A stretch of 64,000 nt of DNA from UBA2357 sp041678045 (GTDB lineage Bacteria; Pseudomonadota; Gammaproteobacteria; Burkholderiales; Rhodocyclaceae), in contig JBAYOV010000002.1 of the NCBI GenBank assembly GCA_041678045.1, positions 91,305 through 155,304 on the forward strand, given 5' to 3'. Below the pieces are notes generated by a model. It saw nothing but the letters and a program-made list of their open reading frames with translations. It did no database searches and had not been told where the DNA came from. A program made the translations under genes and the position numbers. Of this stretch, positions 51,431 to 59,638 are shown one piece after another (the first letter of the stretch is position 1; every line of letters starts with the position of its first letter).

Positions 51431-52386
51431 ATGCGCACATACCGCAGCAGATGCATGAGGTGCCCGTGGTGTTCGGGTGCGACGGGGTGCCGCTGGTGGG
51501 CGTGGTGAGCGTGCCGCCACAGCCGGCCAGGCTGGGGGTGCTGATCCTCGTGGGCGGGCCGCAGTACCGGGTGGGTGCCCATCGCCAGTTCGTGCATCTG
51601 GCGCGCCATCTGGCGGGTGGCGGCGTGGCCGCGATGCGCTTCGACTTTCGGGGCATGGGCGACAGTGGGGGCAGCGAGCGTACCTTCCGGTATGTTGAGG
51701 AGGATATTGCCGCAGCCATCACCGCCTTCATGCAGACGGTGCCCGGCCTGCAGGGCGTGGTGCTGTGGGGACTGTGTGGCGGGGCGAGTGCGGCCTGTCT
51801 GTACAACCCCGGCGATGACCGGGTGCGTGGCCTGATGCTGGTCAATCCCTGGCTGAGTACCCAGACCACCCAGGCAAAGGTGATGTTGCGGCACTACTAT
51901 CTGCAACGCCTGCTGAGCGGAGCGTTCTGGAAGAAACTGCTGGCCGGACGCCTCAACCTGGCGCGTGCACTCGGGGGGCTGTGGTCCACCGTGCGGGAGA
52001 CGGGCGTGGCCGGGCGTACCGGAGGCGGCGGAAGTAGCGGAAGCAGCGGGCGTGCCGACCGTACGGATGGGCCACCTTCTTCCGGAGTGGACCTCACCCA
52101 AGACCTCACCCAGCCTTATTCCGGCCCTGACGATCCACTGCCCGCACGCATGCTCGACGCCATGCAGCGCCATGCCGGGCGCAGCGTGATCATGCTCAGC
52201 GGACGGGACTACGTGGCCCGCACCTTCGAAGAGGCCATGACCAGCCGCCCGGCCTTCAAGCAACTGGCGCACGATGCGGTGGTGTCCGTGCAACGCTTCG
52301 AAGAGGACGACCACACTTTTTCCGAACCGGCTGCCCGTGCGCGCATCGAAGAGGCCACCCTCGCCTGGGTGCGTGGCCTGGGCTGA
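51427..52386 (+). CDS. Alpha/beta hydrolase, exosortase A-associated hydrolase 1 (TIGR03100 type)
   Basis: 319 residues. LGVLILVGGPQYRVGAHRQF and RFDFRGMGDSGG mark the fold. The nucleophile elbow is VLWGLCGGASAA, with Cys in place of Ser. A thiol nucleophile would suit transfer from a thioester carrier, an inference. The segment around residues 200-220 is Gly/Ser-rich and may be flexible. ATG overlaps the preceding stop by four bases. Confidence 0.9.
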   Translation: MNAHIPQQMHEVPVVFGCDGVPLVGVVSVPPQPARLGVLILVGGPQYRVGAHRQFVHLARHLAGGGVAAMRFDFRGMGDSGGSERTFRYVEEDIAAAITAFMQTVPGLQGVVLWGLCGGASAACLYNPGDDRVRGLMLVNPWLSTQTTQAKVMLRHYYLQRLLSGAFWKKLLAGRLNLARALGGLWSTVRETGVAGRTGGGGSSGSSGRADRTDGPPSSGVDLTQDLTQPYSGPDDPLPARMLDAMQRHAGRSVIMLSGRDYVARTFEEAMTSRPAFKQLAHDAVVSVQRFEEDDHTFSEPAARARIEEATLAWVRGLG

Positions 52387-52398
52387 TCCGCTTTGGCT

Positions 52399-53316
52399 TC
52401 AGCCTCCCACGCACACGTGGGTGTGGCGCTGATGCACCGGGGTGAAGCCCATGCGGACCAGATTGCGCAATGAGGGGTCCGGCTGCGCCGGTGTGCCCGA
52501 AGCGGTTTCCGAACTCAGCCAGCGGCAGCCATGCGCGGCGGCGTCCTGCAGCCGTGCCGCCAGCAGCGCAGGGTGGATGCCGCGCCCGCGATAGCCGTCC
52601 AGCGTGGCCCCCCAGCCGATCCAGGCCATGTCGTCGCCCAGATACAGCAGACTGGTGGCCACGACCCGTCCGTCTTCCAGCGCCAGCCACTGGCGCCAGC
52701 GTGGATGCCGGTTCAGGCTGGCAAGCAGGGGGATGAACGGCTCTGGCAGCCCGAACACGTCCGCCGCCAGGCGAGCGCCCGCATCGGCATCTTCCGGTTG
52801 CCAGCGGCGAATGGTGAGCGTGCAATCCGAAGCCGGAGCCGGCAGGGGCGTGTCGCAGCGCCGGATCAGCAGGGTGCTTGCCTGCGTGCGCCGGATGCGG
52901 CGCTGGCGCAGCCAGTCCTTGAGAGCGGCGGGCTGTTGTGCAGGGCCGTATTCCAGCCCCCAGGGCAGCCGGTGAGCGCGATAGAAGTCGGCCAGCGCAT
53001 CCAGATCGGCCTCGCTGGCGGCTCCGTCGGCGGCGCCTTCAGCGGTTTGTTCCTGAGCCGTCGTCAATCCAAGGCAGAGCACCCGGTTCAGCACCAGCGT
53101 GCCACGCGCGGCGGGCAGGGCCAGGGCCAGCGCGTTACCGCGCCTGAGTGTGAGCAGGTCGTCGTGCCCGGCCGCCTGTGCGGCCTCCGCGAAGGCGGCA
53201 TAGGCATCGCGTTCGCTCAGTTCAACACGCTGCGCCACATCGTCGGGCAGCGCGGAGGGAGACGGCGCGGAAGGGGGGGGCGCAGAAGGGGGGCGTGCAT
53301 CGGCAGGCGTGGACAT
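52399..53316 (-). CDS. GNAT-family N-acetyltransferase
   Basis: 305 residues. The C-terminal half is a GNAT domain with the acetyl-CoA loop GYRGRGIHPALLAARL and ending in NLVRMGFTPVHQRH. The N-terminal half looks like a second, degenerate GNAT-type domain after a Pro/Ser-rich start. It may acetylate an amino sugar of the polymer. Convergent with the hydrolase genes, and followed on the same strand by a beta-helix and methyltransferase pair upstream of it. Confidence 0.82.
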   Translation of the reverse strand: MSTPADARPPSAPPPSAPSPSALPDDVAQRVELSERDAYAAFAEAAQAAGHDDLLTLRRGNALALALPAARGTLVLNRVLCLGLTTAQEQTAEGAADGAASEADLDALADFYRAHRLPWGLEYGPAQQPAALKDWLRQRRIRRTQASTLLIRRCDTPLPAPASDCTLTIRRWQPEDADAGARLAADVFGLPEPFIPLLASLNRHPRWRQWLALEDGRVVATSLLYLGDDMAWIGWGATLDGYRGRGIHPALLAARLQDAAAHGCRWLSSETASGTPAQPDPSLRNLVRMGFTPVHQRHTHVCVGG

Positions 53317-53331
53317 CGTGGGCAGCTTCGC

Positions 53332-54666
53332 TCAGTTGGGGGATGCGGCACACGGGCCGCATGCGTGGGCATGGTGTCGCAGCAGGTGCAGCGGGCCGGG
53401 GGTGGGGCCGCTGTGCCCGTAGGCTCCGGCCTGTCCGTTGCTGCGTGGGCGGGCATTGAAATCCAGGTTGCTGTCCGGCAGGGCCGGCACAGCGGGGGCC
53501 GCCGGGGTCGCCGCAGAGGGCAGGGGCGCACGCGGTGACAGATCGAGCTGCGCCAGCGCCTTGTCGGGGGCGATCAGCATGTCTGCTGCCGTATCGATGT
53601 GTGCCAGGTGGTTGCCCTCGCCGGGCAGGGGCGACTGCGTGGCGGCGAACACCAGATTGTGGGCAAAGTGCAGCACGGCATCCTCAGGCGCCCCGCTGAT
53701 GCGCACCCCGCGTCCTCGGGCAAGCACGGTGTTGTGGCTGAAATGAATGTCTCGCGGCAACGCGTTGTGTGGCTGAAAACTCACGCCCTCGCCAACCGGG
53801 TTGAAGAACAGGTTGGCATACGCCGCGATCCGGCCTTCTCCCTGCAGCAGCCGTTCATGCGGGTGGCCGATGAACAGATTGCCATACACCAGATAACGAT
53901 CGTCCTGCCCGGGGCCTTGCAGTGGCCAGTGACCCAGCAGCAGGTTCGGGCGGGCCTGGGGGCCGGCAGCGCTGCCTTCGCGCTTGTCGAACAGGTTGTA
54001 GCGAATCGTGGTGTGGTTGGGCTGCTCGGGCAGACCGGGCAGCGCGGGGCGGGGCTGCTGGTGCTTGATCTGCATGTTGTAGCCCAGCGTGCGTTCGATC
54101 CGGTTGCCCTCGATGAGTCCGCCGATGAAGGGGGCCTGTCCGTCCGAGTTGCCCAGATACAGGCCGGTGCCCAGATCGCGCAGGGTGTTGCCGCGAATCA
54201 CCCAGTTCCACGCCGGGGTCTTGGTGGAAATGCCGTTGAAGGCCTGGCTGGCGTTGAAGCCGGAGATGTGCAGGTGCTCCAGGGTGATGTGATGACTGGG
54301 CCGGCCACCGCGCCCTTCGGCCACGATGCCATGCCCGCGCAGGCCGCGCCCTTCCAGGTGCAGATTGCGGATCGCCAGATGGTTCACGTCGATCAGGCTG
54401 ACCGTGATCTGCCCTTCACGCCCGACGAGGATCGCAGGCGGCCCGTTTTCGGGGCCGGTAATCACGATGGGCTGCGCAGCGCTGCCATGCAGCGAGCGCA
54501 GCGGCAGGCCCTGCAGGTATTCACCTGCGGCCAGTACCAGAGTGTCACCGGGGCGCAGCGAGCGCAGCATGTCCCGGTAGCTGTCGGGGGTGGCGTGCAA
54601 CAGCCGTTCGGCCTGTGCCAGCCCCGGCAGCAGCACCAGTGCGCAGAGCAGGAGCAGGGGCCTCAT
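53332..54666 (-). CDS. Exported right-handed parallel beta-helix protein (possible polysaccharide lyase or epimerase)
   Basis: 444 residues. MRPLLLLCALVLLPGLAQA is a clear signal peptide. The body has coil repeats such as HHITLEHLHISGFN, WVIRGNTLRDLGTGLYLGNS and RYLVYGNLFIG, as in pectate lyase-like and alginate-epimerase-like proteins. A Pro/Ala-rich tail ends in CGPCAASPN. It may cut, epimerise or bind the polymer in the periplasm or outside. The ATG overlaps the stop of the upstream methyltransferase by four bases. Confidence 0.85.
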   Translation of the reverse strand: MRPLLLLCALVLLPGLAQAERLLHATPDSYRDMLRSLRPGDTLVLAAGEYLQGLPLRSLHGSAAQPIVITGPENGPPAILVGREGQITVSLIDVNHLAIRNLHLEGRGLRGHGIVAEGRGGRPSHHITLEHLHISGFNASQAFNGISTKTPAWNWVIRGNTLRDLGTGLYLGNSDGQAPFIGGLIEGNRIERTLGYNMQIKHQQPRPALPGLPEQPNHTTIRYNLFDKREGSAAGPQARPNLLLGHWPLQGPGQDDRYLVYGNLFIGHPHERLLQGEGRIAAYANLFFNPVGEGVSFQPHNALPRDIHFSHNTVLARGRGVRISGAPEDAVLHFAHNLVFAATQSPLPGEGNHLAHIDTAADMLIAPDKALAQLDLSPRAPLPSAATPAAPAVPALPDSNLDFNARPRSNGQAGAYGHSGPTPGPLHLLRHHAHACGPCAASPN

Positions 54667-55406
54667 CGCGCGCCTCCGTCTTGCGAGGCTGGCCGGGTGG
54701 CCACGATCAGCATGGAGTGGCTGAGCAGCGCCGCCAGCGGCGGCACGGCCTTCAGCACGGCGCGCATGAAGCGGGATTCCAGCAGCGGCTGCAGCGCCTG
54801 CAACCGTGCCGGCAGAATGGGCACCCAGTGCAGGCTGGCATCGAGCCCCTGCGCCCGCAGCCTGTCCAGCAGGTCGGCGGCGCGGTCGTAGCGCAGGTTC
54901 TGCGGGCGGCGCAGCAAGCGTTTCACACGGTGCGGCAGGCAGCGTGCGTTGAGCGCATCCACCCACAGGCAGCCTCCCGGCTTGAGCGTGGCGGCCAGTT
55001 CGCTCAGGGCCTTGTCCGGACTGCTCAGGGCCTGCAGCACCCCGAAGCACAGCACCCCGTCCAGGCTGCGGGCGGCCAGGGGCAGGCGGGTGGCATCGCC
55101 GACCAGCCAGCCGCTCACCTGCGGGCTGCGCTCGCGGGCCTTGCACACGCTCGGCGCGGAATAGTCCATGCCCAGCACCGCCAGCCCCTGTTCGGCCAGG
55201 AAGCGGGTATACGTTCCCGCGCCACAACCCACATCGGCCCACAGGCCGGCTGCGTCACCGCCGCCGCCCCACACACGGCGGAACGCCCGCATGCGGGTCT
55301 GCAAACCTGTTTCGCTCCAGCCGGCAATTCCGGCGTCGTCCTGCTGCGTGAGCCCCCGCTGGGTGAAGCGGCGGCGCCAGTGTTCTTCAAAAGCGGGACG
55401 GTTCAT
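54663..55406 (-). CDS. SAM-dependent methyltransferase (class I)
   Basis: 247 residues. Motif I ADVGCGAGTYTRFLAEQG, acidic loop LGMDYSAPSV, and FGVLQALSSPDKAL followed by LKPGGCLWVDALN. Translationally coupled (ATGA) to the beta-helix protein gene, so it likely acts in the same polymer pathway. Last gene of the exopolysaccharide locus by content. Confidence 0.88.
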   Translation of the reverse strand: MNRPAFEEHWRRRFTQRGLTQQDDAGIAGWSETGLQTRMRAFRRVWGGGGDAAGLWADVGCGAGTYTRFLAEQGLAVLGMDYSAPSVCKARERSPQVSGWLVGDATRLPLAARSLDGVLCFGVLQALSSPDKALSELAATLKPGGCLWVDALNARCLPHRVKRLLRRPQNLRYDRAADLLDRLRAQGLDASLHWVPILPARLQALQPLLESRFMRAVLKAVPPLAALLSHSMLIVATRPASQDGGAR

Positions 55407-55508
55407 CGGTGAGGCACATCCAGGCGGTTCAGTGATGGGGATTGTAGCTGAACAAAAACCAGCGCATTGGCATGATCCCGCCGCTCATGAGGCTGAGGTT
55501 GAGGCAGG

Positions 55509-55793
55509 TCAGGTGGCATCGACCTCCTGCGCAGCCCGTTCGATCAGGTCCTGGGAGACGCCCAGGCGTTTGAGCGTTTCGATCAGCCGGGTTTCACGGG
55601 TGTTTGCAAATTGCGCCTCGTCCCGGCGCAGGCCTTCGCTGAGATACGATTTCAGCAGGGCTTGATAACCGGAAAAACCACGTAGCGGTGCGATCAGCTT
55701 CATCGACTCCACGACATCGACAGGCACTCGAACCGTGATTGAAGTCATCGGACGGTGCTTGCTCAGACGGGCTTTGAGACGATCAGTCAACAT
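55509..55793 (-). CDS. CopG-like antitoxin partner of the BrnT-type toxin
   Basis: 94 residues. Ribbon-helix-helix start (SITVRVPVDVVESMKLIAP) after a short basic lead, then a helical tail. It begins with an 11-base overlap with the toxin gene, behind a GAGGAG site. It should bind the toxin and the palindrome upstream of the operon to control transcription. Not a typical BrnA sequence, so the family is less certain. Confidence 0.7.
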   Translation of the reverse strand: MLTDRLKARLSKHRPMTSITVRVPVDVVESMKLIAPLRGFSGYQALLKSYLSEGLRRDEAQFANTRETRLIETLKRLGVSQDLIERAAQEVDAT

Positions 55794-56076
55794 AGTAGTG
55801 CTCCTCTGCGGCGCTTGCCCGGCGTGCTGAGATGATGCGAATGCAGTTGCCTTCAATCTCGATGTGCACGACAAACAGCATGCGCCCGAAAGAATCCATT
55901 CCAATCACTGCTTCCCGGGCTTCATCGTTGCGGCCAGCATCGATCAGGACAAAGAGAGGGTCCGAAAATACTGTGGCGGCTTCTTCGAATCGAACACCGT
56001 GTTTGCGCAGGTTCTTTCCGGCCTTGAGCGCATCCCAGACAAAACTGTCGCCGTTCAGTTCAAAGTGGATATCCAT
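55783..56076 (-). CDS. brnT: BrnT-family RNase toxin (DUF497)
   Basis: 97 residues. WDALKAGKNLRKHGVRFEEA, then a beta-rich C-terminus with GRMLFVVHIEIEGNCIRIIS and ARRAS. These are the BrnT core segments of a RelE-fold ribonuclease. The toxin gene comes first and the antitoxin second, the usual BrnTA order. Predicted transcription starts at or beside the ATG, so the message may be leaderless. Confidence 0.85.
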   Translation of the reverse strand: MDIHFELNGDSFVWDALKAGKNLRKHGVRFEEAATVFSDPLFVLIDAGRNDEAREAVIGMDSFGRMLFVVHIEIEGNCIRIISARRASAAEEHYYVD

Positions 56077-56079
56077 TAG

Positions 56080-56111
56080 AGTGTATTTTCTGTATTGCTT
56101 TTGTCAATACA
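56080..56111 (-). promoter_or_regulatory. Promoter and operator of the toxin-antitoxin operon
   Basis: On the minus strand TTGACA (56107-56102), 16-base spacer and TACACT (56085-56080). A perfect inverted repeat TGTATTG-N7-CAATACA at 56091-56111 covers the -35 box, as expected for an autoregulatory antitoxin operator. Confidence 0.7.
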
Positions 56112-56174
56112 TTTCAGAGAAAGGTTGTATGTCAATGTGCTTTACAATTCAAGTCTATGGCATAAAATGGTCTC

Positions 56175-57581
56175 ATGTCATACGAAATCACTCATCACGG
56201 CGGTCATCGGGGCGTGACCGGCTCCTGCCATCAACTGCACATCGATGCGGCCAACAGCCTGTTGGTGGATTGCGGCCTGTTTCAGGGGGCGGAAACCTCG
56301 CGTGACGGACTGAGCGGCGACGAGGCGCTGGCCGTACGCTTTCCGGTGGCGGACATTCGGGCGCTGGTGCTCACCCATGTACACATCGACCATGTCGGGA
56401 GATTGCCGTGGCTGCTTGCGGCGGGGTACAGCGGGCCGATCTATTGCAGCGAAGCTTCGGCGCGTCTGTTGCCGGTGGTGCTGGCCGATGCTTTTGAAAT
56501 CGGCATCAGCCGGCAGTCACAGCATGTCGAGCGCTATCTCCAGTTGGTCGGCGCCCGCCTCAGGCCGCTGCCCTGGCGGCAATGGGCCGACATTCCGCTG
56601 CAGGGTGGGGCACGCTGCCGCATCCGGCTGCAGCGTGCCGGACACATTCTTGGGTCGGCCTATGTTGAGTGCGATGTCAGCCGTCCAGGGAGCAGCGCCT
56701 CGCGCATGCTCTTTTCCGGAGATATCGGCGCCCCCTGGACGCCGCTGCTGCCCGCTCCGAAGCCCCCCTGGCGGGCCGACTGTGTCGTGCTGGAGAGCAC
56801 CTACGGAGACCGCCGGCATGACGCCCGCCGCACGCGCCGGCAGCGCCTGCAGGCAACCGTAGAGCACGCCTTGCGCAATGGCGGTACGGTGATCATTCCG
56901 GCCTTCAGCATCGGGCGTACCCAGGAGTTGTTGTACGAGTTCGAAGACATCCTGCATCGTCAGAGCCACCAGGACGACCCAATGAGCGCGCGCTGGGCCG
57001 CGCTGCGCATTCATCTCGACTCCCCGCTCGCCAGCCGGTTCACCGCGCTGTATCGCGAACTCCAGCCGTTCTGGGATGCCGAAGCCCATGCCCGACTGCG
57101 GCAAGGGCGGCAGCCGCTGTCCTTTGGCCAACTGCACGCAATCGACAGTCACGAGCAGCACCTTGCCACCGTGCGCCGCCTCTCACGCAGCGCGGAGCCG
57201 GCCATCGTCATTGCCGCCAGTGGGATGTGTGCCGGTGGCCGGGTGGTGAATTATCTGAAAGCCATGCTCGGCGATGCACGTCACGACGTGCTGTTCGTCG
57301 GCTATCAGGCTGCGGGCACACCCGGCGCCGCCATCCAGCGCTACGGCCCGCGTGGCGGTTATGTCGATCTCGACGGCGAGCGCATCACCATTCGCGCCGG
57401 CATTCATACCCTCGCCGGTTACTCCGCGCATGCCGACCAGCAAGACCTGGTCCGCTTCATCACCCGCATGCGCCATCTGCCGAAGGAAGTCCGGCTGGTG
57501 CATGGCGAGCCTGCCGCCCGCCAAAGCCTGGCCCACGCCATCGTGCAGGCCACCCGGGGGCAGGTGGTGTGCAGGGTGTGA
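56175..57581 (+). CDS. MBL-fold beta-CASP ribonuclease-like protein
   Basis: 468 residues. Metallo-beta-lactamase motif LTHVHIDHVGRLPWL supplies the zinc ligands, with LFSGDIGAP later. The beta-CASP insert contains ASGMCAGGRVVNYLK, and the C-terminal GYSAHADQQDLVRF gives the RNA-specificity motifs. These proteins resemble CPSF-73 and process RNA. A true nuclease role is inferred from family. It is transcribed away from the toxin-antitoxin operon. Confidence 0.92.
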   Translation: MSYEITHHGGHRGVTGSCHQLHIDAANSLLVDCGLFQGAETSRDGLSGDEALAVRFPVADIRALVLTHVHIDHVGRLPWLLAAGYSGPIYCSEASARLLPVVLADAFEIGISRQSQHVERYLQLVGARLRPLPWRQWADIPLQGGARCRIRLQRAGHILGSAYVECDVSRPGSSASRMLFSGDIGAPWTPLLPAPKPPWRADCVVLESTYGDRRHDARRTRRQRLQATVEHALRNGGTVIIPAFSIGRTQELLYEFEDILHRQSHQDDPMSARWAALRIHLDSPLASRFTALYRELQPFWDAEAHARLRQGRQPLSFGQLHAIDSHEQHLATVRRLSRSAEPAIVIAASGMCAGGRVVNYLKAMLGDARHDVLFVGYQAAGTPGAAIQRYGPRGGYVDLDGERITIRAGIHTLAGYSAHADQQDLVRFITRMRHLPKEVRLVHGEPAARQSLAHAIVQATRGQVVCRV

Positions 57582-57658
57582 CCACGGCTGCAGTACCCAT
57601 CGGCCGTACATCGTCAGTAGTATGATGTTCTCAGGTTTGCACACTCCGGAGATTCAGC

Positions 57659-58231
57659 ATGGCCCTGCCCGCAACCCAACCCGTTTTCACGCTTGAGGCG
57701 TTTCTCGACTGGGAAGCCCTGCAAGCGGACAAGCACGAATACTGGAAAGGCGAAGTCTTCGCCATGACAGGCGCGCGGCAAGCGCATGTGCTTGTGGCCG
57801 GAAACTGCTTTGCAGCCCTCAAGGCCCACCTGCGCGGCACACCCTGCCGGGCCTATATTTCCGACATGCAGCTTGCGGTCGAGCAGGCCGATGCGGTGTT
57901 TTACCCCGATGTGTTTGTCAGCTGTCACCCCGACGACCTGTCCGCCGAGCGCGTGCTGCGTCACCCCAGGCTGATCGTCGAGGTGCTCTCCGAATCGACC
58001 GCAGCCTACGACCGTGGCGAAAAGTTTGCAGCTTGCCGGAGCATTCCCGACCTGCAGGAATACGTTCTCATCGACCCGGACAGCCGCCGCATCGACCTCT
58101 TTCGCCGCACCGAAGACGACAACTGGCTGCTTGCGATCCGTGACGCCGAGCGCGGTCTGGTGCTCAAATCGGTGGACTTCATCGCCGGTCCGGACGTCGT
58201 ATTCGAATCGCTGCCGCAGGCCGAGAGGTGA
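57659..58231 (+). CDS. Uma2-family (DUF820) putative endonuclease
   Basis: 190 residues. FLDWEALQADKHEYWKGEVF, then YPDVFVSCHP, VEVLSESTAAYDRGEK and YVLIDPDSRRIDLFRR, the acidic and Lys residues of a PD-(D/E)xK core. Function of the family is not established. Stands alone, after a short gap from the beta-CASP gene, without a visible partner. Confidence 0.9.
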   Translation: MALPATQPVFTLEAFLDWEALQADKHEYWKGEVFAMTGARQAHVLVAGNCFAALKAHLRGTPCRAYISDMQLAVEQADAVFYPDVFVSCHPDDLSAERVLRHPRLIVEVLSESTAAYDRGEKFAACRSIPDLQEYVLIDPDSRRIDLFRRTEDDNWLLAIRDAERGLVLKSVDFIAGPDVVFESLPQAER

Positions 58232-58596
58232 AGCGGGCCAAGACAGTCCCCCGCTTTTGACGCGCCACACCACGTCGTCAAGGCCAGGCCGGGTTCAATG
58301 GCTGTCGGGCGAGCATCCAAATGTGACGGTGGACAGCAGTAGGGCAACAATTTTCGTCACAATTTGACAAAACACTCCTGACATGTCGACTTTTTACACC
58401 ATGACGCTGTCAAAAATTGGCCCTCGTGTCCGCAGGCGCACGGCTGCCGGAGGGCGGTGCGCTTCCAACTGCTTGTATCAAGCGGAAATTCCGGTTTTCA
58501 GTCACGTGGCTCGGATAAAACTTGAAAACTGGCACGCCAGATGCTTAAGTCTGTTCAAGCGGAAGGTTCCGTGGTTTTCCTTAAAGGAGAGTTGTC
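58232..58596. other. Intergenic region with an rpn remnant and the pilin leader
   Basis: No intact gene in these 365 bases. At 58251-58279, 28 of 29 bases equal the stretch 8687-8715 of the first rpn gene, coding on the minus strand for DDVVWRVKSG, so it is a relic of a third Rpn-family gene. The rest carries the sigma-54 promoter and leader of the first pilin gene. Confidence 0.7.
58530..58545 (+). promoter_or_regulatory. Sigma-54 promoter of the pilin gene
   Basis: TGGCACG-CCAG-ATGCT matches the -24/-12 consensus with GG and GC at the right distance. Transcription would begin near 58556, about 40 bases before the pilin ATG. Pilin genes are usually activated by PilS/PilR with sigma-54. Confidence 0.85.
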
Positions 58597-58965
58597 ATGC
58601 AAAAACAAATGCAAAAGGGTTTCACCCTGATCGAACTGATGATCGTGGTTGCGATCATCGGTATTCTGGCTGCCGTGGCGCTGCCGCAGTACCGTGACTA
58701 CATGCAGCGCTCGTCCAACGGCGCCTGCATGGCCGAAGCCAAGGCCTGGATGAACACTGCGGTGGCCGATACCGCTGACGGTCGTGACTCCACTACGCCC
58801 CCCAACATTGCCTGCGCGAGCGCAACCCCGGCCGGTGTCCTGACTTCTGCGGACTATGCTGGTGATACGAGCGTGACCTTTACTCCGCAGCCGAAGGGTA
58901 CCGTTGCCCTTTCCCGGGATACCATTTGCAGCGCTGGTAGCGGTCAGTGCCGTCGTCTGCCGTAA
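58597..58965 (+). CDS. Type IV pilin, major-type
   Basis: 122 residues. Short leader MQKQMQKG cleaved by prepilin peptidase before F, then the canonical FTLIELMIVVAIIGILAAVA with Glu5. The globular part has paired cysteines (NIACAS and ICSAGSGQC). It assembles into pili for adhesion and twitching. AAAGGAGAG lies upstream of the ATG, a sigma-54 promoter precedes it and a terminator follows. Confidence 0.94.
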   Translation: MQKQMQKGFTLIELMIVVAIIGILAAVALPQYRDYMQRSSNGACMAEAKAWMNTAVADTADGRDSTTPPNIACASATPAGVLTSADYAGDTSVTFTPQPKGTVALSRDTICSAGSGQCRRLP

Positions 58966-59022
58966 TTGGCTGAGTGCAGGGCAGGGGGTGTAATTCCTTG
59001 CCCTGCAGTTGATGTAAGGCAA

Positions 59023-59046
59023 AAAATCCCGTTGTGACGGGATTTT
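59023..59046 (+). terminator. Rho-independent terminator after the first pilin gene
   Basis: Arms AAAATCCCGT (59023-59032) and ACGGGATTTT (59037-59046) with a TGTG loop, followed by three more T. It separates the first pilin gene from the second. Confidence 0.88.
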
Positions 59047-59170
59047 TTTATGTGGGCTCAAGGCGAAGTCTGGGTGCAACAGGATTGTGAGGGGCACCAA
59101 TCCCTCCGTCGGTAGCCGCTTGCCTCCCGCAGACCCCGCACAGGCCAGGACTGTCGAAGAGGGATTGATC

Positions 59171-59506
59171 ATGAGGGGGCAGTCACACGGTTTTACCTTG
59201 ATCGAGCTAATGATCGTGGTTGCCATTGTTGGCATATTGGCTGCAGTGGCTTTGCCTGCTTATCGCACCTATCTTGCCCGTGCTGCCGAGCAAGCTTGCT
59301 TGCAGGAGGCTAGTGCCTACGCCAAGGTGGTTTTTAGTCTTCTCAACGAAGATGTGCTGCCTGCGGCCTTGCCCTCACCGCCGTTGGCTGCCTGTGAAAC
59401 ATTAACGCAGGGCGTAGACTTCAACACCAATCTGGTTGGCGTGCCGCGTTCGCCGGGTATCCGTACCGCGCTGTGCGTGATGAATAACGCACATTGTTCG
59501 TTCTGA
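59171..59506 (+). CDS. Second type IV pilin-like protein
   Basis: 111 residues. MRGQSHG leader then FTLIELMIVVAIVGILAAVA with Glu5, clearly a prepilin. The head domain differs from the first pilin and is short, with two cysteine pairs possible (QACLQEAS, AACETL, ALCVMNNAHC). It could be a minor pilin or an alternative major pilin. It lies beyond the terminator and lacks an obvious sigma-54 site of its own. Confidence 0.9.
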   Translation: MRGQSHGFTLIELMIVVAIVGILAAVALPAYRTYLARAAEQACLQEASAYAKVVFSLLNEDVLPAALPSPPLAACETLTQGVDFNTNLVGVPRSPGIRTALCVMNNAHCSF

Positions 59507-59638
59507 AGTGCAGTGCCTGATGCGCGGCAGTGGTGCGCATGTTGGGTTTTGTCACTTTCCCTGACGTTGATTTTCTGTTCTGAATACGATTTTGTTATTT
59601 TTTGCGCTGCCTATGTGGTGGTGTGCAATCATCGAGGT

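Noticed and set aside
58383..58697. Frame of about 100 codons covering the pilin leader and start
   Set aside because: It runs over the sigma-54 promoter and into the pilin gene in another frame, with no family similarity.
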